Shown piece after piece: positions 18,379 through 25,330 of a stretch of DNA of 64,000 nt. The notes beneath the pieces are model-generated. The model was not told the origin of the DNA. It ran no database searches and saw only the letters and a program-made list of their open reading frames with translations. The stretch is from Fictibacillus phosphorivorans (GTDB lineage: Bacteria; Bacillota; Bacilli; Bacillales; Fictibacillaceae): positions 16,653-80,652 of the forward strand of contig NZ_JAMBOR010000018.1 in the NCBI RefSeq assembly GCF_023715845.1. The letters are read 5' to 3'. Every line of letters begins with the position of its first letter. Position 1 is the stretch's first letter. The position numbers and the translations under genes are program-made.

Positions 18379-19967
18379 ATATCTTTGCAAACACAGGTAA
18401 GTTATCTCGATTTATTCTTCGTCTAGATCAAATAAGAATCCCATTATGGATTATTGGATTAGCGATATTCACATTCATCGTACCTCCTACTTTTGAAAAT
18501 TTATATGAAACGCAACAGGATAGAACTGCCATTACTGAAACGATGAAAAATCCAGCAATGATTGCTATGTTAGGGACCAGTGATTTCGATAATTATTCCA
18601 TCGGTGTGATGACTGCCCACAATATGCTACTAATGACTGCGGTAATTGTAGGGTTAATGGCAATCTTTCTCGTTACACGTCACACGAGAGCAGATGAAGA
18701 AGATGGTCGAGTTGAAATGATCCGCTCCTTACCATCTGGTCGTCTCTCTTACTTAAATGCTACATTAATCGTCACAAGTGGGTCGTTTATTATTTTAGCG
18801 CTATTAATCAGTTTTGGGTTATATGCGATGGGAATCGAAAGTATGGATTTAGAAGGTTCCTTCCTTTATGGTATCGCTTTAGGTGGGACGGGGTTGATTT
18901 TTGCAGGGGTAACAGCAGTTTTTGCCCAACTTACAGAAAGCTCTCGGGGTACGATTGGATGGTCGGTTTCTATTCTGCTTTTTTTCTACCTTTTTAGAGC
19001 TGTTACAGATATAAGTAATGAAGCATTATCATGGTTTTCTCCGTTAGGTTGGGTATCGAAAGCAGAAGTATATTCATCTAATCAGTGGGGGCCCATAGTT
19101 TTAATGCTAGGTGTTTCTCTCGTCCTATTCATACTTGCAAACTTTTTGAATAGTATTCGTGATTTAGAACAAGGGTTTATAGCTTCTAAACCAGGAAGGA
19201 GAAATGCCACTCGTCTTTTGCAAAGTCCATTGGGTCTTGCGTTTCGATTACAGCGCACAGGGTTTATCTGTTGGGCAATCGGCATGTATGTGCTCGGTGC
19301 TTCCTATGGATCTGTATTTGGTGATTTAGAATCATTTTTTGAAGGAAACGAAATGTATCAACAAATGTTAAAGCAAACGGAGGGAGCTTCGATCGCTGAA
19401 CAATTTATCCCAACCGTCATGCTCGTCATTTCTCTATTAGCAACAGTTCCTCCCGTAATGGCTATGAATAAACTGCGTAATGAAGAGAAAAAGGATCGAT
19501 TGGACCATTTATTATCTAGGGCTGTATCGAGAACACAGCTTATAGGGTCCTATTTAATTCTAGCGATTGTAAATGGTGGTGTAATGATTTCGCTTAGTGC
19601 CCTTGGTCTATGGTCTGCTGCAACGTCAACAATGGAAGAAGGTCTGGAATTCGGAATGGTTTTCAGCTCAGCATTGGTATTTTATCCAGCAATGCTCGTT
19701 ATGATTGGTATCGCTGCATTCCTGATTGGATTTCTTCCAAAAATGACTTCTTTTATCTGGATCTATTTTCTTTATTCATTCTTCGTCCTGTATATAGGAA
19801 ACTTGATGGAATTACCGAAATGGGTGGGTCAACTATCGCCATTTGGCCATGTTCCACAAGTACCTATAGAGGAAGCAACGTTTTTGCCGCTATTCCTTTT
19901 AAGTATTGTTGCAGTAGGATTAATGATTATCAGTTTTGTAGGTTTCCGAAATCGAGATATACAATAA
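18369..19967 (+). CDS. ABC-2 type exporter permease, orphaned
   Basis: This 532-residue polytopic membrane protein has about twelve hydrophobic segments and resembles the large permeases of two-gene drug or polyketide-antibiotic exporters (first half with RHTRADEEDGRVEMIRS, second half with NKLRNEEKKDRLDHLLSR). AGGAGGTG precedes the ATG, which overlaps the remnant of its ATPase. Without an ATPase in the operon it can work only if another ABC protein supplies energy, so it may be decaying. The reading frame itself is intact. A terminator follows at 19991. Confidence 0.75.
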   Translation: MDLNIFANTGKLSRFILRLDQIRIPLWIIGLAIFTFIVPPTFENLYETQQDRTAITETMKNPAMIAMLGTSDFDNYSIGVMTAHNMLLMTAVIVGLMAIFLVTRHTRADEEDGRVEMIRSLPSGRLSYLNATLIVTSGSFIILALLISFGLYAMGIESMDLEGSFLYGIALGGTGLIFAGVTAVFAQLTESSRGTIGWSVSILLFFYLFRAVTDISNEALSWFSPLGWVSKAEVYSSNQWGPIVLMLGVSLVLFILANFLNSIRDLEQGFIASKPGRRNATRLLQSPLGLAFRLQRTGFICWAIGMYVLGASYGSVFGDLESFFEGNEMYQQMLKQTEGASIAEQFIPTVMLVISLLATVPPVMAMNKLRNEEKKDRLDHLLSRAVSRTQLIGSYLILAIVNGGVMISLSALGLWSAATSTMEEGLEFGMVFSSALVFYPAMLVMIGIAAFLIGFLPKMTSFIWIYFLYSFFVLYIGNLMELPKWVGQLSPFGHVPQVPIEEATFLPLFLLSIVAVGLMIISFVGFRNRDIQ

Positions 19968-19990
19968 ATCATTGGTGAAAAAAAGAGTGT

Positions 19991-20037
19991 AATCCGAAGG
20001 TGATTCTGGTAATTTAACTAGAACGCCTTCGGATTTT
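19991..20037 (+). terminator. Terminator after the ABC permease
   Basis: AATCCGAAGG pairs with CCTTCGGATT across a 25-nt loop and is followed by TTATG. The T run is short but the stem is strong. Confidence 0.5.
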
Positions 20038-20099
20038 ATGTGTTTAAGTAAGCGACTTTCGATTAGAGAGAGTGTTACATTCGTTGTTCGTTTGAAAGT

Positions 20100-20292
20100 T
20101 TATATTATCTCTTCTGAAAGCTGACCAAATAAAATCATCCAATACATGGAAAATCCGTCCTTAACGACCAGAATGGATGCCCGAATGTAGCCGGCTTATT
20201 TCCCTCAATAAAAAAATGACTAACCCAGGCAATATCATAAGCTACAACGGGAGCTAAAATGGCCAAAATTCTTCGGATGTTTTAAACGACAT
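20100..20292 (-). pseudogene. DUF962/Mpo1-like gene remnant
   Basis: On the minus strand a GGAGGTG site precedes ATG at 20292 and MSFKTSEEFWPF, then a stop. A second frame gives LAPVVAYDIAWVSHFFIEG and NKPATFGHPFWSLRTDF, the hallmark of the DUF962/Mpo1-like family. One more base shift yields MYWMILFGQLSEEII and a stop at 20100. An internal deletion plus a one-base loss thus left the two ends of a gene normally about 100 residues long. The assignment is from the remembered FxxEGNKPATFGHPxWSL pattern. Confidence 0.5.
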
Positions 20293-20465
20293 GTTTACAC
20301 CTCCAATAAATTCAGTATTCTCTTATCCTCCTGCCAAATCTTTTTTAAATAAAAGGATATTAAGTCTTCATGAGGAAGACTATAAAATAATGGAAGAACT
20401 TTTAATATTCTGTGATAGCAAAATAGGTGAATCTTTTAAAAATGGAGAGATGAGGAGGATGAAAG

Positions 20466-20930
20466 ATGGTCACCTGGAATGAAGAACGGGTAATTTCAGC
20501 ACATATTGAAAAGGTTTGGGATCTCTTTTCTGATGAAAATATGCAGCGCATCATGCCAAACGTTGTTGAACATACACCGATCGAATTAAAAGAAGGCATC
20601 GTCGGCTCCAAGCATCGTCAATCTTACAAAGAGGGAAAAAGAGTAGAAACATATATTGTGGAAACGCTCGGATATGAAAACACGGAATCAAAAAAACACT
20701 TACGCATAGGGTTTACTTTAGGAAAAGCTTTTGAGATTGAAGCAGCCTATACTTTCATAAAATTGGATGAAACAAGAACACGCTTTATTTATACTGGGAG
20801 GAATAAAGGAGTAAACTTTCTAGGAAAAGTTATGCTTAAACTAGCTGGTGAGAAAAGTAACCAAAAAATCATTCAAGATTTTATGGATAGAGTAGAGGAG
20901 GAAGTGATGAAAGAATCCACGCCCGTTTAA
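20466..20930 (+). CDS. SRPBCC-family (START-like) protein
   Basis: This 154-residue protein begins WNEERVISAHIEKVWDLFSD, the first strand and helix of the polyketide-cyclase/START-like fold. It ends with the long C-terminal helix (LAGEKSNQKIIQDFMDRVEE). Such proteins bind hydrophobic ligands in a cavity; the ligand here is unknown. GAGGAGG lies upstream of the ATG. It precedes a pyridoxamine-oxidase-like gene by about 80 nt but has no other informative neighbour. Confidence 0.75.
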   Translation: MVTWNEERVISAHIEKVWDLFSDENMQRIMPNVVEHTPIELKEGIVGSKHRQSYKEGKRVETYIVETLGYENTESKKHLRIGFTLGKAFEIEAAYTFIKLDETRTRFIYTGRNKGVNFLGKVMLKLAGEKSNQKIIQDFMDRVEEEVMKESTPV

Positions 20931-20963
20931 ATAGTAGTCTGCCCCTTCCATGCATAACAAGAT

Positions 20964-20989
20964 GTTTTGTTTTCCATCCTAGAAGGTAG
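20964..20989 (+). promoter_or_regulatory. Possible sigma-B type promoter
   Basis: GTTTTG (20964-20969), 14 nt, then AGGTAG (20984-20989) is a partial match to GTTTAA-N12-15-GGGTAT. It lies 24 nt before the start of a gene whose B. subtilis relative (ydaG) is in the sigma-B regulon. Four of six bases match in each box, so this is only suggestive. Confidence 0.25.
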
Positions 20990-21012
20990 AGTAAATGAAA
21001 GGAGTGGATGAA

Positions 21013-21435
21013 ATGGATAAAGAACAGTTGAAACAACAAATATTGAGCGTATTAGAAAAAAGGCAAACGGGTGTGCTGGCTAGTGTGAAACAAAATAAGC
21101 CACATTCCAGGTACATGACTTTTTTCCATGATGAACTTACCTTCTATTCGCCAACCAGTATTGAAACACATAAAGCAGAAGAGATTCAGGAAAATCCTAA
21201 TGTGCATGTATTAGTGGGATATGAAGGTGACGGGTACGGTGATCCTTACTTAGAAATAGAAGGAACTGCAACGATTCAGGATGATCAGGGATTAAAAGAA
21301 AAGTTTTGGTCTGATCAAATGTCTCATTACTTTGATGGGCCTAATGATCCTAACTATATGTTGCTAAAAATCAAGCCAAGTTTAATTAGACTAATGAACA
21401 GTGAAGAAAATACACCGCTAACTCTAGAATTATAA
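21013..21435 (+). CDS. Pyridoxamine 5'-phosphate oxidase-like general stress protein
   Basis: This 140-residue split-barrel flavin-binding protein resembles general stress protein 26 / YdaG: VLEKRQTGVLASVKQNKPHS at the N-terminus, LTFYSPTSIETHKAEEI in the middle and LLKIKPSLIRLMN near the end. It probably binds FMN or F420-like cofactors; the reaction is unknown. The ATG at 21013 is used because AAAGGAGTGG precedes it; an earlier in-frame ATG at 20995 overlaps that site. Stress control by sigma-B is plausible given the family and the weak promoter match upstream. Confidence 0.75.
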   Translation: MDKEQLKQQILSVLEKRQTGVLASVKQNKPHSRYMTFFHDELTFYSPTSIETHKAEEIQENPNVHVLVGYEGDGYGDPYLEIEGTATIQDDQGLKEKFWSDQMSHYFDGPNDPNYMLLKIKPSLIRLMNSEENTPLTLEL

Positions 21436-21447
21436 AATAAATAAAAA

Positions 21448-21483
21448 AAGACCTCTCTTTTTGAATAAAAGAGGGGCTTTTGT
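21448..21483 (+). terminator. Terminator
   Basis: AAGACCTCTCTTT and AAAGAGGGGCTTTT form an imperfect stem with a T run just after the pyridoxamine-oxidase-like gene. Confidence 0.5.
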
Positions 21484-21616
21484 TCGTCTAAATGAAAGAA
21501 GCTTCATTTCCTTAAATTGTAAAAAGTGTTAAAATGAATAGATTGAATATTCTTTGAATGATTTAGGGGGATGTAAATGAGGCGGTTATGGTCAATTTTT
21601 AAAATAGGGGGATGTC

Positions 21617-22471
21617 ATGCCTTACATAGTAAAAGATAGTTTGCTTTCTTTCATCTTATCAGTCATCGGTATTTTCCTTTTAGGATCTGTTCCATTTATG
21701 TTTATGGGAATGTCTTTTAATACGGAGGGGTATTTGACTGGAATAGAGGAACTCTTTAAATCGATGATGAATCCTGCTGAAATTGTCTATTATACAAAAT
21801 CCGGTGTATACCCGCTCTTTCCAGGAATTTGGGACATTGTCGGATATTCATTAACCATCCTATTTTCGGCATTTTTTATTGCCCTTTTCTTAGCGCTACT
21901 CTTTTCCATTGTGATTTTTTTGTTTCCTTCCCAATTAAAAGACAAGATTCGTGTATTTTCATTTATGTTTGAATCCATTCCTGATGTTTTGATTGCGATC
22001 GGTATACAGTTTTTTATTATTTGGTTTTTTAAAAAAACGAATATTCTTTTGTTTCAGATCGTTTCTTTATTTGACCAGAAAACATATTTTGTCCCGATCT
22101 TTTGTCTAACGGTATTGCCAACACTGCTTATTTTAAAGGTATTACTTATTAATATGGAAGAAGAATTCAACAAGCAATATATTGATACTGCGAAGGGCAA
22201 AGGAATCGGCAGGCTTCGCATTCTATGGAGGCATGTGTTGCCAAACACGCTTTTAAGTGTCTTTCATCAATCTCGCAATATCCTTTGGTTCATGCTCTCG
22301 AATTTGTTAATGGTGGAATATTTATTTAATATCTATGGCGTTACAACACTAGTAAGAGAAATGGGGAGTCCTGCTATCTTTACGATATCTATACTCCTAT
22401 TATTTTTACCCATGTTTCTATTCTTTACCGCTTTAAGAATTTTGACGTACAAGTGGGTGGGTGAAAAATGA
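21617..22471 (+). CDS. ABC transporter permease (OppB/DppB-like)
   Basis: This 284-residue inner-membrane permease has about six transmembrane segments. Its cytoplasmic EAA-type loop, DTAKGKGIGRLRILWRHVLP, shows it belongs to the binding-protein-dependent peptide/nickel transporter class. It overlaps the second permease by 4 nt (ATGA). No solute-binding protein or ATPase is encoded nearby, so the energy-coupling subunits must be elsewhere. AGGGGG precedes the ATG. A 20-codon ORF (21577-21639) with a near-identical AGGGGGATGT site overlaps the start in another frame and may be a leader or the remains of the original N-terminus. Confidence 0.7.
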   Translation: MPYIVKDSLLSFILSVIGIFLLGSVPFMFMGMSFNTEGYLTGIEELFKSMMNPAEIVYYTKSGVYPLFPGIWDIVGYSLTILFSAFFIALFLALLFSIVIFLFPSQLKDKIRVFSFMFESIPDVLIAIGIQFFIIWFFKKTNILLFQIVSLFDQKTYFVPIFCLTVLPTLLILKVLLINMEEEFNKQYIDTAKGKGIGRLRILWRHVLPNTLLSVFHQSRNILWFMLSNLLMVEYLFNIYGVTTLVREMGSPAIFTISILLLFLPMFLFFTALRILTYKWVGEK

Positions 22472-23463
22472 TAAAGAACGTTTGGAGAAATCCCTTTTTT
22501 CTAGCCGGATTTTTATTTGTTTTTGCTTTGATCAGTTCCAGTTTTTATCATCATTTTGTCATGAATAATGAAATCTACGAAAACCAGATTATTTACGACG
22601 GCATTACGCCTGTTGAAAAAGCGCCTTTTGAACCTTCTATTGAGTATTGGTTCGGTAGCGATCGCATGGGAGCTGATTTATTCTATCAAATTATCTCAGG
22701 TGCAAAATATACATTAGGGATCGCGTTTGTTGCTAGTTTATTAAGAATCGTTTTGTCCTTTTTGGGTGGTATTTTGTTATTGAGTGCAGGTCGGGCTCTA
22801 TCGCTTATCAAAGGATTAAGCCAATCATTCTATTATATTCCGTCGGCCCTTTTAATCTTTTTTATAGTAGGACCTGTTATTTCCGTTGAACAAATATCAT
22901 TTTGGGAAAAAGCCATTTTTCAAGTTTTACTGATCGTCCTCATTGCCGTTCCTAATACAGCTATATTAATGAAGGAAGAAATAAGTTTAATCCAGCAGAA
23001 CGAATTTATTACGAGTGCCAAGTTAATGGGAGGAAACAAGTTCCACATTTTGTTTAAACACATCATGCCGCACCTTTGGCCAAAGCTTGTCCTTATGTAT
23101 GTACAGCAGGTTATTGCCGTATTGTTACTGCTTGCTCACCTTGGTATATTGGGCGTTTTCTTTGGAGGAACGATCTATCGGGAATATGGACCTGAATTCG
23201 AAATACCCGTTTCCGTTTCAAACGAATGGTCGGGCTTGCTAGGTGGTTATTATTATCAGCTAAGATTAGCACCATGGCTAGTATTTTTTCCAGTATTAAG
23301 TTTTGCTGCTGTTATTATGGCGTTTAACTTTATGGCGGAGGGAATTAAACGTACCGGGGATCAATTGCCAGGCAGGAAAAAAATGAAGAAGATAGAAGAA
23401 GACAGTGAGGGAGCTGTCCCAGTCGAATCCTTTGTATTTTTAAGCGAGCGGAAAATTGGATAA
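22468..23463 (+). CDS. ABC transporter permease (OppC/DppC-like)
   Basis: This 331-residue partner of the preceding permease has an N-terminal membrane segment, then a loop with PSIEYWFGSDRMGADLFYQI, the typical OppC sequence LGTDxxGRD in altered form. The transporter domain follows with an EAA loop (SAKLMGGNKFHILFKHIMP). The last 40 residues are charged and cytoplasmic. It is translationally coupled to the first permease and ends before a shared terminator. The substrate is unknown. Confidence 0.7.
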   Translation: MIKNVWRNPFFLAGFLFVFALISSSFYHHFVMNNEIYENQIIYDGITPVEKAPFEPSIEYWFGSDRMGADLFYQIISGAKYTLGIAFVASLLRIVLSFLGGILLLSAGRALSLIKGLSQSFYYIPSALLIFFIVGPVISVEQISFWEKAIFQVLLIVLIAVPNTAILMKEEISLIQQNEFITSAKLMGGNKFHILFKHIMPHLWPKLVLMYVQQVIAVLLLLAHLGILGVFFGGTIYREYGPEFEIPVSVSNEWSGLLGGYYYQLRLAPWLVFFPVLSFAAVIMAFNFMAEGIKRTGDQLPGRKKMKKIEEDSEGAVPVESFVFLSERKIG

Positions 23464-23467
23464 AGAA

Positions 23468-23497
23468 AAAGGCAAGAGAGGAATCCTCTTGCCTTTT
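23468..23497. terminator. Bidirectional terminator
   Basis: AAAAGGCAAGAG pairs with CTCTTGCCTTTT around a short loop. It serves both the permease operon and the convergent YjcZ-like gene. Confidence 0.8.
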
Positions 23498-23505
23498 GGT
23501 TGTTT

Positions 23506-23679
23506 TTATCTCAACGTCGCACCGATGATGATGAGAAGGATAAAAAGCACTACAATCAAAGCGAATACTCCGCCGCCGCCATAACCATATCCGCCGTATC
23601 CATAACCGCCACATGGGGAGCAGCCATATCCGTATCCAGGGTAACCCCAGTTACGTTGTTGTTTTCTCTTTCCAAACAT
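23506..23679 (-). CDS. YjcZ-family small sporulation membrane protein
   Basis: The 57-residue product starts [19 protein letters not shown], continues with Gly/Tyr repeats ([15 protein letters not shown]) and ends in one hydrophobic helix ([19 protein letters not shown]). This is the layout of the YjcZ/YoyG family of small spore-associated proteins. AAGGAGG lies 8 nt before the ATG at 23679; the longer ORF from 23709 starts before that site and is rejected. Its presence supports an endospore-forming host. Confidence 0.8.
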   Translation of the reverse strand: MFGKRKQQRNWGYPGYGYGCSPCGGYGYGGYGYGGGGVFALIVVLFILLIIIGATLR

Positions 23680-23807
23680 GCTGTCATTCCTCCTTCTTTC
23701 TTGTGCCATATGCTTTCATCTATAGTGTATGTCCCAGAAGAAGGAGTGACAGGGACAAAGCCCTAATTAAAACTAAAAAAATATTGATTGTTAAAGGAGG
23801 ACTATTT

Positions 23808-24296
23808 ATGAGTGAAGTACTGACAAATTATGAAAATTTTACGAATTGGCTTCAGCAGCTTAAAAGGGTGCCACAGGAATATTGGCTTATGCCAATTAAA
23901 GAAGGAAAATGGTCAGTTGGAGAAATTGTTGCTCATATTAAGGCCTGGGATGTTTTCGTTTGGGATGAGAGAGTTTCTTATTTTATGAGTGGATCTGAAA
24001 TTCCCCCTAAAAAAGTAGATGTAGAAGAAATCAACAGCAATGCTGCATATGAAGCGAGATCTGGTATATCGAAAGATCAGCTTTTGGATGAAGTGATTGA
24101 ATGCCGCCAAGTTGTTTCAGATAAATTAGGAAAAGTTCCAAATACGGTTTGGCAGGAAAAAATAGAAATGGGTTCAAAAATGATTACATTATGTGAATAT
24201 ATTAGTGGTTTAGTGAAACATGATGAACATCATAAGAAACAAATTGAAGAATTCCTTCATTTAAAGGGGATTGATGTTTTGAAACAGGAAGTGTAG
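23808..24296 (+). CDS. DinB-family protein
   Basis: The 162-residue four-helix protein has the metal-ligand pattern of the DinB/YfiT superfamily: His in VGEIVAHIKAWD and the pair in VKHDEHHKKQIEEF. AAAGGAGG lies before the ATG at 23808. The longer ORF from 23613 is antisense to the YjcZ gene upstream and is not used. Members are metal-dependent thiol or transfer enzymes; the substrate cannot be read from sequence. It is one of three DinB-like genes in the window, the others being the truncated copy at 17744 and the gene at 46870. Confidence 0.75.
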   Translation: MSEVLTNYENFTNWLQQLKRVPQEYWLMPIKEGKWSVGEIVAHIKAWDVFVWDERVSYFMSGSEIPPKKVDVEEINSNAAYEARSGISKDQLLDEVIECRQVVSDKLGKVPNTVWQEKIEMGSKMITLCEYISGLVKHDEHHKKQIEEFLHLKGIDVLKQEV

Positions 24297-24358
24297 AGCA
24301 GTAGGAAATAAAGTCGAATTTCCCCGGAAATTATTCCAGGAAATAATTGAAACAATGG

Positions 24359-24390
24359 TAAGAGCTTCTAGACAGACAGAAGCTCTTTTT
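24359..24390 (+). terminator. Terminator after the DinB gene
   Basis: AAGAGCTTCT and AGAAGCTCTT flank a short loop and are followed by TTTTTTT. Confidence 0.8.
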
Positions 24391-24427
24391 TTCGTTACCA
24401 TATAAGAAAAGGAAACAAAGAGGGCAT

Positions 24428-25298
24428 ATGGATACAATCACACATACGTTATTTGGACTAACCTTATATGGCGCGATAGATAAGTCAAAAATGGATCAAT
24501 CACATAAAAGAGCGCTTTTGTTTACTACATTGGTAGGCAGCCACATCCCTGATAGTGATGTGGTTGTGAATCTAACTGAAACAGGGCGAATCATGCAGCA
24601 AATGTGGCATAGGGGCTTAACACACTCCTTTTTTCTAATTCCCATCTGGGAATCCTGATTTATTACTTAAGCCGTCTATTATTTAAAGGGAAGGACAGGC
24701 GAATTTTTTATTGGGCGCTCTTAGCTGTTTTTATACACGATACAAGCGACCTGTTTAATACATGGGGAACCGGATATATTGAACCTTTCTCCAGCTACCG
24801 GGTTACTTTTGGTACGATCCCTATTGTCGATTTTGTGTTTTGGTTTTTAATGATCGCGGGCTTCATTGTTTCCCGTAAAAAAGTAGCGGGTGAGAGATAT
24901 AAAGTATTTAGAGTCGTTTGGCTGTTAATGCTTGCTCATATCGCTATCCAATCTGCTCAAGGATATATAATCTATAATGAAGCGAAAGAAAAGTATGAGG
25001 ATGTTGCGCTGGCAGCAGGATTTGTCCCTACTCAATTTATAGTGATCGGAAAAGAAGGAAACCAAGTAGAGATTGTGAAAGACAGTATTTTTATTGAACC
25101 TGAAATAGAGCACCGTCTGATCTCTCAAAAGATGAAGCAGATCTTGCGCCCCTATTTGAAGAGAATCAAAGAGCGAAAACACTTCATAAATGGTCTCCAT
25201 TTGTCGTTGTAGTGGAAGAGGATGATAAACTTGGAATCTATGACCCAAGGTTTTATCGAAATGGAGAATCATTTTTATCTGAGTTCATAAAAAAGTAA
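24428..25298 (+). pseudogene. YdjM-like membrane-bound metal-dependent hydrolase, frameshifted twice
   Basis: The first ORF reads MDTITHTLFGLTLYGAIDK with the family motifs HIPDSD and MWHRGLTHSFF, then stops at 24656. Restoring one G in the TGGGAATCC run gives ILIYYLSRLLFKGK and the conserved FIHDTSDLFNTWGT. A second one-base loss in an A run near 25133 separates HRLISQK from DEADLAPLFEENQRAKTLH, which runs to a stop at 25298. Both shifts are in homopolymers, so sequencing error is possible. Otherwise the gene is a recent pseudogene of a five-helix membrane protein of the DUF457/YdjM class. Confidence 0.7.
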
Positions 25299-25328
25299 CC
25301 CTGAGATACGATAGGGTTACTTTTTTGT
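25290..25328. terminator. Bidirectional terminator
   Basis: AAAAAAGTAACCCT pairs with AGGGTTACTTTTTT across GAGATACGAT. It separates the convergent YdjM-like and penicillin-binding protein genes. Confidence 0.85.
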
Positions 25329-25330
25329 GA

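Noticed and set aside
20291..20482. 63-codon ORF between the DUF962 remnant and the SRPBCC gene
   Set aside because: It has no ribosome binding site, starts over the antisense start codon of the remnant, and overlaps the SRPBCC start. It could be gene debris but shows no recognisable domain.
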